Source: Chthonobacter albigriseus (GTDB taxonomy: Bacteria > Pseudomonadota > Alphaproteobacteria > Rhizobiales > Pleomorphomonadaceae). From it: a DNA stretch of 64,000 nt. Below are positions 19,369 to 29,343 of this stretch, piece by piece. Under the pieces are notes generated by a model that did not search any database, was not told the origin of the DNA, and saw only the letters and a program-made list of their open reading frames with translations. The DNA lies in NCBI RefSeq assembly GCF_013839445.1, contig NZ_JACDIT010000001.1, forward strand, positions 186,001-250,000, read 5' to 3'. Both the position numbers and the translations under genes were made by a program. Within the stretch, counting starts at the first letter, position 1. Every line of letters begins with the position of its first letter.

Positions 19369-20244
19369 TCACTCGCCGTGGATCGTGGCGCCCCAGGAGC
19401 CCCAGACGTAGATGGCGGCGAAGAGGAACAGCCAGACCACGTCGACGAAGTGCCAGTACCAGGCGGCCGCTTCGAAGCCGAAGTGCTTCTGCGGGGTGAA
19501 GTCGCCGCGAAGCGCCCGGATCAGGCAGACGAGCAGGAAGATGGTGCCGACCAGCACGTGGAAGCCGTGGAAGCCGGTGGCCATGAAGAAGGTCGCGCCG
19601 TAGATGCTGCCCGCGAAGGGGAAAGCGGCGTGAGAGTACTCGATGTACTGCACGTAGGAGAACAGCGCGCCAAGGGCGATGGTGGCGACGAGACCCCAGA
19701 TCAGGCCGCGGCGGTCGTTGTGCAGCAGGGCGTGGTGGGCCCAGGTCACGGTCGTGCCGGAGAACAGCAGGATGAAGGTGTTGAACAGCGGCAGGTGCCA
19801 CGGGTCGAAGACCTCGACGCCCTGAGGCGGCCAGGTGCCGCCGGTGTGCTCCACGCGGAGCACCTGCTGGGCTTCGCCGGCGTAGAAGCTGGCGTCGAAG
19901 TAGGCCCAGAACCAGGCGACGAAGAACATCACCTCGGAGGCGATGAACAGGATCATGCCGTAGCGCAGGTGCAGGCTGACGACACGGGTGTGGAAGCCGG
20001 CGTGGCTCTCCTTCACGGTGTCGCGCCACCAGCCGAACATGGTGTAGAGCACCACCAGCAGGCCGACGAAGAACATCCAGGGCTGGGCGAGGTCCACGCC
20101 GCCGATCAGCAGCTGACCGCCGGCGCTCCAGCGCATCAGCGCGATCCCGCCAAGGGCCATGAAGAAGGCGCCGACCGATCCCAGGAACGGCCAGGGGCTC
20201 GGGTCTACGAGGTGGTAGTCGTGGTTCGGTTTTGCTCCGGCCAT
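19369..20244 (-). CDS. ctaE: Cytochrome c oxidase subunit III (aa3 type)
   Basis: This is the core subunit of the proton-pumping aa3 oxidase; it has no metal centres but supports subunit I turnover. The protein has 291 residues and about seven membrane helices. Typical stretches are YHLVDPSPWPFLGS at the N-terminus, FIASEVMFFVAWFWAYFD in the middle, and HFVDVVWLFLFAAIYVWGSWG at the end. It lies between ctaG and DUF983. Confidence 0.97.
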   Translation of the reverse strand: MAGAKPNHDYHLVDPSPWPFLGSVGAFFMALGGIALMRWSAGGQLLIGGVDLAQPWMFFVGLLVVLYTMFGWWRDTVKESHAGFHTRVVSLHLRYGMILFIASEVMFFVAWFWAYFDASFYAGEAQQVLRVEHTGGTWPPQGVEVFDPWHLPLFNTFILLFSGTTVTWAHHALLHNDRRGLIWGLVATIALGALFSYVQYIEYSHAAFPFAGSIYGATFFMATGFHGFHVLVGTIFLLVCLIRALRGDFTPQKHFGFEAAAWYWHFVDVVWLFLFAAIYVWGSWGATIHGE

Positions 20245-20310
20245 TTCACTCTCCCGGTGTCCCCCGCGACGTGCCCCCTGGCCGCCGGCGACGGGTCGGT
20301 TTCCCTTGGT

Positions 20311-20919
20311 TTACAGACGGTTCGGCAAGACGGCCGGATCGGCCGCGCTGGCGACGGGTTTCTCCGGCTTGCTGGCCGGAAAGAAGGTGTAGGACAGCGT
20401 GATCGTCTTCGCCTGGTTGATGTCCGGGTCGTTGACGATCGCCGGATCGACGTAGAAGGTCACGCCCATCTCGATCTCCTCGCCCGGCTTCAGCGGCTGC
20501 TGGGTGAAGCAGAAGCAGGCGATCTTGGAGAAGTAGGCGCCGGCGGCGGCCGGGGTGACGTTGAACGTGGCCGTGCCGACGGTCGGCTGGTCGGAGGTGT
20601 TGATCGCGCGGTAGCTGATCGTGCGCATCTCGCCGATCTTCAGCGTCACCGAACGCTGGTCGGCGTCGAACCGCCAGGGTAGGCCCGGCGCGGTGTTCGC
20701 GTCGAAACGGACCGTGATGTCCTTGTCGAGCACGGTGACACCGTCGGCGGTTTCGACCCGGTTCGGGGTGCCGCCGTAGCCTGTCACCTTGCAGAAGAGA
20801 TCGTAGAGCGGCACGGAGGCGTAGGCGAGGCCGATCATGCCGGAAAACACGGCGAGACAGGTCACCGCGACCTTGCGGTTCTGCCGGTTTGCCTGGTCTC
20901 CATTCGCGTCCGTCGTCAT
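20311..20919 (-). CDS. ctaG: Cytochrome c oxidase assembly protein CtaG/Cox11
   Basis: CtaG delivers copper to the CuB site of subunit I. The 202-residue protein has one N-terminal membrane helix (VAVTCLAVFSGMIGLAYAS) and a periplasmic immunoglobulin-like domain carrying the copper motif CFCF (SKIACFCFTQQPLKPGE), as well as the conserved VPLYDLFCKVTGYGGT just after the helix. It sits between the CoxF-like small gene (10-base gap) and ctaE. Confidence 0.97.
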   Translation of the reverse strand: MTTDANGDQANRQNRKVAVTCLAVFSGMIGLAYASVPLYDLFCKVTGYGGTPNRVETADGVTVLDKDITVRFDANTAPGLPWRFDADQRSVTLKIGEMRTISYRAINTSDQPTVGTATFNVTPAAAGAYFSKIACFCFTQQPLKPGEEIEMGVTFYVDPAIVNDPDINQAKTITLSYTFFPASKPEKPVASAADPAVLPNRL

Positions 20920-20929
20920 ATCCGCCTTC

Positions 20930-21094
20930 CTACATGGTCCGGCTGGCGATATTGCCGCCGAGCCGAACGAGGGTCACCAGATAGAAGATCCCCACCAGGG
21001 CGACCAGCATGGCCGCGATGGCGATGTTGCGAGCCCGACGCCGACGCTTCTGCTCCGGCGTCAGTTCGATGCCGTCCTCGTCCGCCACCGTCAC
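20930..21094 (-). CDS. Small CoxF-like oxidase-cluster membrane protein
   Basis: A 54-residue protein starts at a GTG at 21094 that overlaps the ctaB stop (GTGA). It has a charged N-terminus ([19 protein letters not shown]) and one hydrophobic helix ([20 protein letters not shown]). Size, topology and place between ctaB and ctaG match the small CoxF/CtaF-type proteins of alphaproteobacterial oxidase operons. A second GTG two codons later is an alternative start. It probably assists heme or copper insertion, inferred from position only. Confidence 0.82.
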   Translation of the reverse strand: MTVADEDGIELTPEQKRRRRARNIAIAAMLVALVGIFYLVTLVRLGGNIASRTM

Positions 21095-22053
21095 GCTCCC
21101 AGACCGGCCGCGACGACGAGATGCTCGACGAGCAGCACGGCGAACAGCGTGAAGAGGTAGCCGATCGAGAACACGAAGAGGCGCATCGCCGCGCGGCGCG
21201 CCTCCGGCCCCTCCGTCACGCGCCACACCTTGACGGCGAGCGCCAGGAAGACGGCGCCGAGCGCGATCGAGATCACCCCGTAGGCGAGGCCGGCGAAGCC
21301 CATCAGCCACGGGGCAGTAGCGAGCGGCGCCAGCAGCAGCGAGTAGAGCACGATCTGGCGACGGGTGGTCTCGGGGCCGGCGACGACGGGCAGCATCGGC
21401 ACGCCGGCGCGGGCATAGTCGTCGCTCTTGACGAGCGCCAGCGCCCAGAAGTGCGGCGGCGTCCAGAAGAAGATGATGGCGAAGAGGACGATGCTCTCGA
21501 TCGATACCGTGCCGGTGACGGCGGCCCAGCCGATCATCGGCGGGAAGGCGCCGGCGGCGCCGCCGATCACGATGTTCTGCGGCGTGCGCCGCTTCAGGCC
21601 CATCGTGTAGACGACGACGTAGAAGAAGATGGTGAAGGCGAGCAGCGCTGCGGCTACCCAGTTGACGGCGACGCCCAGCACGAACACCGAAAGCACGGAG
21701 AGCACGCTGCCGAACTGCAGGGCCTCGCCGGCGGCGATGCGGCCGGCCGGAACCGGGCGCTTGGCGGTGCGCGACATGATCCGGTCGATGTCCGCGTCGT
21801 ACCACATGTTGAGCGCGCCCGAGGCGCCCGCGCCGACGGCGATGGCGAGCAGCGCGACGAAGCCGAGCACCGGGTGGATGCCCCCCGGCGCCATCACCAT
21901 GCCGGTGAGCGCGGTGAAGATCACCAGCGACATCACGCGCGGCTTCAGCAGCTCGAAGTAGTCGCCGACGGACGCCGACCCGCCGGTCCATTCGGCGGCC
22001 CGCGACACGCTCATGCGATCATCCACCAACGCCATGTCGACCGTCTCATCCAT
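21091..22053 (-). CDS. ctaB: Protoheme IX farnesyltransferase (heme O synthase)
   Basis: This enzyme attaches a farnesyl group to heme b to make heme O, the precursor of heme a for aa3 oxidase. It is a UbiA-superfamily membrane protein of 320 residues. The first Asp-rich motif is [19 protein letters not shown], and the second lies near [17 protein letters not shown]. About nine helices are expected. The start at 22053 ([14 protein letters not shown]) is uncertain, with in-frame ATGs six and thirteen codons on. It overlaps the CoxF-like gene and follows ctaD by 96 bases. Confidence 0.95.
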   Translation of the reverse strand: MDETVDMALVDDRMSVSRAAEWTGGSASVGDYFELLKPRVMSLVIFTALTGMVMAPGGIHPVLGFVALLAIAVGAGASGALNMWYDADIDRIMSRTAKRPVPAGRIAAGEALQFGSVLSVLSVFVLGVAVNWVAAALLAFTIFFYVVVYTMGLKRRTPQNIVIGGAAGAFPPMIGWAAVTGTVSIESIVLFAIIFFWTPPHFWALALVKSDDYARAGVPMLPVVAGPETTRRQIVLYSLLLAPLATAPWLMGFAGLAYGVISIALGAVFLALAVKVWRVTEGPEARRAAMRLFVFSIGYLFTLFAVLLVEHLVVAAGLGA

Positions 22054-22149
22054 TCCGTTTCAGGGGTCGCCGCGAATGTCCGCGGCAACCGGTTCTCTTC
22101 GGGGCCGCCGCCGAGACGATCGCCTCGGCGCCGGGCCTGCCGCTCCGGT

Positions 22150-23772
<1,623 letters not shown>

Positions 23773-23837
23773 TCAACGCTGGCGGCGCGGCACCATAGCC
23801 GCCTCCGCGCATCACTGAATGTTTGGTACGGCGCCCG

Positions 23838-24701
23838 TCAGTTGGACGCCACGTCCGTGGTCTTCTTGGCGCCATCCTCGAAGGTGGCGAGCAGCTGGTT
23901 GGCCGCGTCGATGTCGGTCTTGGCAGCCTCGACCCACTGGGTAAACTGCTCGTCGCTGACGGCGCGGATCTCGATCGGCATGTAGGCGTGCTGCAGGCCG
24001 CAGAGTTCCGAGCACTGGCCGTAGTAGACGCCGGCGGCGTTGGCCTTGAACCAGGACTCGTTGAGACGGCCCGGGATGGCGTCGATCTTCACGCCGAAGG
24101 ACGGCATCGCGAAGGAGTGCATCACGTCGGCGCCGGTGACCTGGATGCGCACGACCTTGCCGACCGGAACCACCAGCGGGTAGTCGGTGGCGAGCAGGCG
24201 CGGCTGCTTGACCGGATCGGTGATGGCGTCCTCGGGGATCATGTTGCTGTCGAAGCTGATCGCCTCGAGATCCGGGTACTCGTAGCTCCAGTACCACTTG
24301 TTGCCTGTGACCTTCACGGTCACGTCGGCCTCGGGGATCGTCTGCTCCTCATAGAGCAAGCGGAAGGACGGGACGGCGATCACCAGCAGGATCAGCACCG
24401 GCGCGACCGTCCAGATGACCTCGATCATCGTGTTGTGCGCGGTGCGGGAGGGCACCGGGTTGGCCTTGGCGTTGAAGCGCACCATCACCACGATCAGGAG
24501 CGCCAGCACGAACAGCGTGACGGGCGTGATGATCCAGAAGGTGAAGCCGCCGAAGGTGTGGATGTCGGCCATCACCTGGCTGCCCGCCGGCTGCATGTAG
24601 GTGCCCCAGGGTTCGGGCTTGGCCGCACTCGCAGCCCCCGCGAAAAGGGCTGCTGCCGCCCCCGCTGCGAAGGCCATCAGGCGCTTGGAGAATTCAATCA
24701 C
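23838..24701 (-). CDS. ctaC: Cytochrome c oxidase subunit II (CuA)
   Basis: Subunit II accepts electrons from cytochrome c through its binuclear CuA centre. The 287-residue protein has a signal peptide (LMAFAAGAAAALFAGAASA), two membrane helices, and a periplasmic cupredoxin domain. CuA ligands are in GQCSELCGLQHAYMPI, with the upstream His in DVMHSFAMPSFGVK. The aromatic electron-entry stretch is GNKWYWSYEYPD. It is the first gene of the oxidase operon; a FixK/FNR-type palindrome lies about 210 bases upstream of its start. Confidence 0.97.
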   Translation of the reverse strand: MIEFSKRLMAFAAGAAAALFAGAASAAKPEPWGTYMQPAGSQVMADIHTFGGFTFWIITPVTLFVLALLIVVMVRFNAKANPVPSRTAHNTMIEVIWTVAPVLILLVIAVPSFRLLYEEQTIPEADVTVKVTGNKWYWSYEYPDLEAISFDSNMIPEDAITDPVKQPRLLATDYPLVVPVGKVVRIQVTGADVMHSFAMPSFGVKIDAIPGRLNESWFKANAAGVYYGQCSELCGLQHAYMPIEIRAVSDEQFTQWVEAAKTDIDAANQLLATFEDGAKKTTDVASN

Positions 24702-25183
24702 GTTTCGGCTCCTTCACGACACCGACGGCAACGCGGGTTCCATCCGCGACAGGCCACACGGCGAACGACCATCCGATCCCGGTATCCGATCCAGCGCGCC
24801 GGCCCCCGGCACCGCCGCCCGGCCCGGCCACGCCCTTGCCAAACTCCCCGGCTCCTCATCGTCGCCCTCGCACCGTCGAGGAGGGCGGCACGGCTCACAG
24901 CCGGGTGGCCTTTGACATGGATCAAACCGACTGAGATGAACCACATGGACAGCGAGAGGGCAATGGGCCTATGGGGCACCCGATGCGGCAAATTTGCGCT
25001 GACGGAGGGACCACCCGGGCGGCCGGATTTTCCATTCGCCATGCGATCGGTATAGGGTCGTCGGGTCGGACGCCGCAGTTTTCGGCGATTCGCCGCGTGA
25101 TCCTGATTGCCCAAAGAGTTTCCGCCCGAGGGTCTCGCAAACCCGGGCGCAGCAGCCTCCACCCGAGCGGGACGTCCAAACTG
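24702..25183. other. Divergent ctaC-ialB control region
   Basis: This 482-base spacer separates the oxidase operon (minus) from ialB (plus). Frames crossing it have no protein-like composition. It holds one clear palindrome of FixK/FNR type at 24912-24925 (listed separately). A TATAGG at 25051 could be a weak -10 element for ialB but lacks a convincing -35. Otherwise nothing was recognised. Confidence 0.6.
24912..24925. promoter_or_regulatory. FixK/FNR-type binding site
   Basis: TTGAC (24912-24916), four bases ATGG, then ATCAA (24921-24925) match the TTGAY-N4-RTCAA consensus of the FNR/FixK/Anr regulators; flanking T and A extend the symmetry. It lies in the ctaC-ialB spacer, about 210 bases before ctaC and 260 before ialB. 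In related bacteria such regulators alter aa3 oxidase expression when oxygen falls. Which gene it controls, and in which sense, is inference. Confidence 0.6.
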
Positions 25184-25699
25184 ATGAAGCTGACGAAGAC
25201 ATTCCTTTCCACAGGGTTGGCCGCCCTTCTTGCCGTGGCGGCTTCGATTCCAGCGAATCAGGCCCACGCTCAAGGGGCGGTCCGATCGGCCTATGGGGAC
25301 TGGCAGTTGCGATGCGACAAGCCGCCGGGGGCTCGCGAGGAGCAGTGCGCGCTGGTCCAGAACGTCACCGCCGAAGACCGCGACAACGTCGGGCTGTCGG
25401 TGATCGTGCTGAAGACCGCCGACAAGCAGGCCCGCATCCTGCGGGTGCTCGCTCCGCTCGGCGTGCTGATCCCGTCCGGCCTGGGGCTCCGGATCGACGA
25501 CAAGGACATCGGCCGGGCCGGTTTCGTGCGGTGTCTCGCCAACGGCTGCTTCGCCGAGGTGGTGCTGGAGGACGACCTGATCAACCAGCTCTCGACCGGC
25601 ACCCAGGCGACCTTCATCATCTTCCAGACCCCCGAGGAAGGCATCGGCATCCCGATCTCGCTGGCCGGCTTCAAGCAGGGATTCGACGCACTCCCTTAA
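25184..25699 (+). CDS. Invasion-associated locus B (IalB) family protein
   Basis: The 171-residue secreted protein has a signal peptide (TFLSTGLAALLAVAASIPANQAHA) and the IalB fold, with AYGDWQLRCDKP near the mature N-terminus and conserved cysteines (EQCALVQ, FVRCLANGCFAEV). Named from Bartonella, the family is widespread in non-pathogenic Hyphomicrobiales, where its role is unclear. The start at 25184 is set by the signal peptide. It is divergent from the oxidase operon, and IalB genes are often found beside ctaC. Confidence 0.92.
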   Translation: MKLTKTFLSTGLAALLAVAASIPANQAHAQGAVRSAYGDWQLRCDKPPGAREEQCALVQNVTAEDRDNVGLSVIVLKTADKQARILRVLAPLGVLIPSGLGLRIDDKDIGRAGFVRCLANGCFAEVVLEDDLINQLSTGTQATFIIFQTPEEGIGIPISLAGFKQGFDALP

Positions 25700-25750
25700 G
25701 CCCCTGGCGTCACAGGTTTTTTCGCCGCACGGTAACGGAGTACCTGAAGG

Positions 25751-26359
25751 ATGGCGCAGATCACCAGCGTGGACGACCTGCGTGCGCTCTACGGCGCGCC
25801 CGGCGAGCGCTCGGCACGCAAGCAGCTCGCCCGGTTGGACCGCCATGCACGGACGATCATTGGCTTGTCTCCTTTCTGCCTGCTCGCCACGTCGGGCGCG
25901 GACGGTCTTGGCGACGTGACGCCGAGGGGAGACGGCCCTGGCTTCGTCGCGGTGATGGACGACGTCACGATCGCCCTGCCCGACCGACCGGGCAACAACC
26001 GGCTGGATTCGCTCCTCAACATCCTGGAACGGCCGGGTGTCGGGCTCCTGTTCCTCGTCCCCGGTATCGACGAGACGCTGCGGGTCAACGGTTCTGCCGA
26101 GATCCGGACCGACAACGAGTTGCTCGCCCGCTTTCCGGTGGGCGGCAAGCTGCCGAAGTCCGTGCTGCTCATCCGTGTGCGCGAGGTCTACCTGCACTGC
26201 GCCAAGGCGCTGATGCGGTCCCGCCTGTGGGATCCGGCCGTCCAGGTGGATCGCGACGTGCTGCCGAGCATGGGCCAGATGCTGAAGGACCAGCTCGACC
26301 TCCCCCACGGCGAGAGCCAGGACGAGATGCTCGAGCGATACCGCGCCACGATGTACTGA
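25751..26359 (+). CDS. PPOX-type FMN-binding flavoprotein
   Basis: The 202-residue protein has the pyridoxamine 5'-phosphate oxidase-like split-barrel fold. The segment SPFCLLATSGADGLGDVTPRGD is followed by PDRPGNNRLDSLLNIL, and by GLLFLVPGIDETLRVNGSAEI, typical of the long PPOX subfamily that reduces or oxidises small molecules with FMN or F420. The actual substrate is unknown; it is not PdxH, as the pyridoxal-site residues are not evident. It lies between ialB and tldD on the same strand. Confidence 0.85.
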   Translation: MAQITSVDDLRALYGAPGERSARKQLARLDRHARTIIGLSPFCLLATSGADGLGDVTPRGDGPGFVAVMDDVTIALPDRPGNNRLDSLLNILERPGVGLLFLVPGIDETLRVNGSAEIRTDNELLARFPVGGKLPKSVLLIRVREVYLHCAKALMRSRLWDPAVQVDRDVLPSMGQMLKDQLDLPHGESQDEMLERYRATMY

Positions 26360-26429
26360 ACGAGGGTGCAAAGCGCGGCGGGCGTGCCTATGTTCGCTCC
26401 AAAGCACCCCAACGAACAGCTACGGATCC

Positions 26430-27854
26430 ATGGCAACCGACACCACAGACCTCTTCGCCCTCACCGGGCTCGATCCCGACCGTGCCCGCGAGATCGTCGC
26501 CGATGCCGTCAGCGGCGCCGACGACGGCGAGCTCTACGTGGAACGGACGCAGAGCGAGGTGCTGGCCTTCGACAACGGCCGCCTGAAGACGGCGACCTAC
26601 GAAGTCAGCCAGGGCTTCGGGCTGCGGGCAGTGGCCGGCGAAGCGGTCGGCTATGCGCATGCGGACGACGTTTCGGAGAAGGCGCTGCGGCGCGCCGCCT
26701 CCGCGGTCCGGGCGGTGTCATCCGGCCATTCGGGCGTGGTGGCCGAGGCGCCCCAGGCGACCAACCGCAAGCTCTATGGCGACGAGAACCCGCTGCTGGC
26801 GCCCGTGTTCGGGGACAAGGTCTCACTCTTGTCGGAGATTGACGCCTGGGCGCGGGCGCGCGATCCGCGGGTCCGGCAGGTGACGGCGTCGGTCGCCGGC
26901 AGCTACAAGATCGTGGAGATCCTGCGCGCCGACGGCACCCGGGTGCGCGACATCCGCCCGCTGGTGCGCATCAACGTGTCGCTCGTGGTCGGCGACGGCG
27001 ACCGCCAGGAGACCGGCAGCCACGGCGAGGGCGCGCGCACCAGCTACGAGGCATTCATCTCGCCGGATCGCTGGCAGGCGTCGGTGGACGAGGCGCTGCG
27101 GCAGGCGCTCGTGAACCTGGAGGCCCGCCCGGCCCCGGCGGGCACCTTCGACGTGGTGCTCGGCCCGGGCTGGCCCGGCGTGCTCCTGCACGAGGCAGTC
27201 GGCCACGGCCTGGAAGGCGACTTCAACCGCAAGAAGACGTCCGCCTTCTCCGGGCTGATGGGCGAAATGGTCGCCTCCAAGGGCGTCACCATCGTCGACG
27301 ACGGCACGGTACCGAACGCGCGCGGATCCATCACCGTGGACGACGAGGGCACGCCGTCCCAGTGCACCACGCTGATCGAGGACGGACGCCTCGTCGGCTA
27401 TATGCAGGACCGGCAGAACGGCCGCCTGATGGGCGTCGGCACCACCGGCAACGGACGTCGGCAATCCTATGCGCACGTGCCGATGCCGCGGATGACCAAC
27501 ACCTACATGCTCGGCGGCTCCTCCACGCCGGAGGAGATCCTGGCCAGCGTCAAGGACGGCATCTTCGCCAAGTCCTTCTCCGGCGGGCAGGTCGACATCG
27601 TCTCCGGCAAGTTCGTGTTCGACTGCACGGAGGCCTACCGGATCCGCAACGGCCGCATCGAGGAGCCGATCAAGGGCGCCATGCTGATCGGCAACGGCCC
27701 GGACGCGATGACGCGCGTGCGCATGGTCGGCAACGACATGGCGCTCGATCCAGGCATCGGCACTTGCGGCAAGAACGGCCAGGGCGTTCCCGTCGGCGTC
27801 GGCCAGCCCTCGCTCCGGATCGACGCGGTGACGGTGGGCGGCACCCAGGCGTGA
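26430..27854 (+). CDS. tldD: Metalloprotease TldD
   Basis: TldD pairs with PmbA (TldE) to cleave peptides, for example in microcin maturation and CcdA turnover. The 474-residue protein has the zinc motif HEAVGHGLEGDF (HExxxH), with the third ligand in the C-terminal domain. The N-terminal domain begins with a segment including DDGELYVERTQSE. A pmbA homologue is present at 37.2-38.5 kb in this window. Its stop overlaps the downstream HAD gene's GTG start. Confidence 0.96.
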   Translation: MATDTTDLFALTGLDPDRAREIVADAVSGADDGELYVERTQSEVLAFDNGRLKTATYEVSQGFGLRAVAGEAVGYAHADDVSEKALRRAASAVRAVSSGHSGVVAEAPQATNRKLYGDENPLLAPVFGDKVSLLSEIDAWARARDPRVRQVTASVAGSYKIVEILRADGTRVRDIRPLVRINVSLVVGDGDRQETGSHGEGARTSYEAFISPDRWQASVDEALRQALVNLEARPAPAGTFDVVLGPGWPGVLLHEAVGHGLEGDFNRKKTSAFSGLMGEMVASKGVTIVDDGTVPNARGSITVDDEGTPSQCTTLIEDGRLVGYMQDRQNGRLMGVGTTGNGRRQSYAHVPMPRMTNTYMLGGSSTPEEILASVKDGIFAKSFSGGQVDIVSGKFVFDCTEAYRIRNGRIEEPIKGAMLIGNGPDAMTRVRMVGNDMALDPGIGTCGKNGQGVPVGVGQPSLRIDAVTVGGTQA

Positions 27855-28480
27855 CGCCCGGGCGCCGGCTCTTCCTCTTCGACATGGACGACGTGGTCTA
27901 CACCTACGACCGCGCGGCGCGGATCCGCGTGATCGCGGCAGCGACGGGGCTCGCGCCCGGCCTGATCGAGGAGCGGATCTGGCTGAGCGGGTTCCAGGAC
28001 GAGGCGGACGCGGGCCTCTACCCGACCGCGGAGGCCTATCTGGACGGCTGGCGGGAGCGGCTCGGCACGGCGATCTCGGCGGAACTCTGGACCGCCGCCC
28101 GCGCAGCCGGCATGACCCCGATCCCCGGCACGCTGGCGCTGCTCGACGCACTTTCGCGGCGCACGGAAGCCAGCATCGCGGTGCTCACCAACAACGGTCC
28201 GATGGTGGCGATCACCCGGCACCGGCTGGTGCCCGAGCTCGCGGCCCTGACCGGCGAGCGTTTCCTCGTTTCGTCCGCCTTCGGCACGCGCAAGCCCGAT
28301 CCGGAGGTTTACCGCCGCGCACTTGCCCGGCTCGGCTACACCGCGAGCGCCGCCTTTTTCGTCGACGACCGGCCCGAAAACGTGGCCGGCGCGGCGACGG
28401 CCGGGCTCACCGCGCACCGCTTCACGACCCCGGACATGCTCTCTGCCGCCATCGCGAGTTTCGACGAGGCGCGCCGCTGA
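27851..28480 (+). CDS. HAD-superfamily hydrolase
   Basis: The 209-residue protein has HAD motif I (LFDMDDVVYTYD), motif II region (IAVLTNNGP), the conserved Lys (GTRKPDPEVYRRAL) and motif III (FFVDDRPENVAGA). It resembles small-molecule phosphatases of the GS-type or epoxide-hydrolase-N subfamily; the substrate is not predictable. The start is the GTG at 27851 overlapping tldD by 4 bases, which makes translational coupling likely. Confidence 0.9.
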   Translation: MTPGRRLFLFDMDDVVYTYDRAARIRVIAAATGLAPGLIEERIWLSGFQDEADAGLYPTAEAYLDGWRERLGTAISAELWTAARAAGMTPIPGTLALLDALSRRTEASIAVLTNNGPMVAITRHRLVPELAALTGERFLVSSAFGTRKPDPEVYRRALARLGYTASAAFFVDDRPENVAGAATAGLTAHRFTTPDMLSAAIASFDEARR

Positions 28481-28604
28481 GCGGGATCGCGATCGTCGCT
28501 CCCTGTTCTGCCGATTGAACTCGGCTGCGGCTTCGTCTACCTCCGTCTCCATCTCCTGCGATCCGGCCGTTCCGTGCCGGCGCTCCCCACCGACGGACAC
28601 TCCC

Positions 28605-29312
28605 TTGGCCCTCTCCGAATTCATGTCCGGCGAACTCGCCGCGCTCGCCCAGGTGATCTTCATCGACGTGGTGCTGGCCGGCGACAACGCCATCGTGGTC
28701 GGCATGGCCGCGGCCGGCGTCGACCGGAGCATCCGACGCAAGGTGATCTTCTGGGGCATCGGCGGCGCCGTCCTGCTGCGGATCATCTTCGCGCTGATCA
28801 CCACTCAGCTTCTCGCTATCGTCGGGCTGACGCTGGCGGGCGGGGTATTGCTGCTCTGGGTGTGCTGGAAGATGTACCGCGAGATCCGCCACGGCGGGCA
28901 GGAGGAGCGCGACGCGGAGCGGGCGATCGACGACGATCCGATGAACGACGCGGCCGCGGGGGTGCAGAAGAAGACCTTTGGCCAGGCGATGGTGCAGATC
29001 ATTCTCGCCGACGTCTCAATGTCGCTCGACAACGTGCTGGCGGTCGCCGGGGCGGCGCAGGAGCATCTCTGGGTGCTTGTCATCGGCCTTCTCCTCTCGG
29101 TGGGGCTGATGGGGGCGGCTGCGACGCTGATCGCAAACCTCCTGGCCAAGCACCGCTGGATCGCCTGGCTTGGCCTGCTTGTGATTTTGTATGTGGCGCT
29201 GAACATGATCTATCGTGGCTCGGCCGAGGTCGCGTGCATCGACGACCCCAACCAGATCGCCTGCGCCGAGCAACCCCTGAACGCGATCCGCTCGCAGCTG
29301 TTCGGGAACTGA
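28605..29312 (+). CDS. TerC-family integral membrane protein (YjbE-like)
   Basis: The 235-residue protein has about seven membrane helices. Signature segments are VIFIDVVLAGDNAIVVGMAA near the N-terminus and LADVSMSLDNVLAVAG in the middle, with conserved Asp residues within helices that are typical of TerC/Alx/YjbE proteins, now linked with manganese export. The start is probably the TTG at 28605 (read MALSEFMSGELAAL); the ATG at 28623 is an alternative. Confidence 0.9.
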   Translation: MALSEFMSGELAALAQVIFIDVVLAGDNAIVVGMAAAGVDRSIRRKVIFWGIGGAVLLRIIFALITTQLLAIVGLTLAGGVLLLWVCWKMYREIRHGGQEERDAERAIDDDPMNDAAAGVQKKTFGQAMVQIILADVSMSLDNVLAVAGAAQEHLWVLVIGLLLSVGLMGAAATLIANLLAKHRWIAWLGLLVILYVALNMIYRGSAEVACIDDPNQIACAEQPLNAIRSQLFGN

Positions 29313-29343
29313 CCGGCCGGGCAAGCAAGGGACCCTCCGGACG

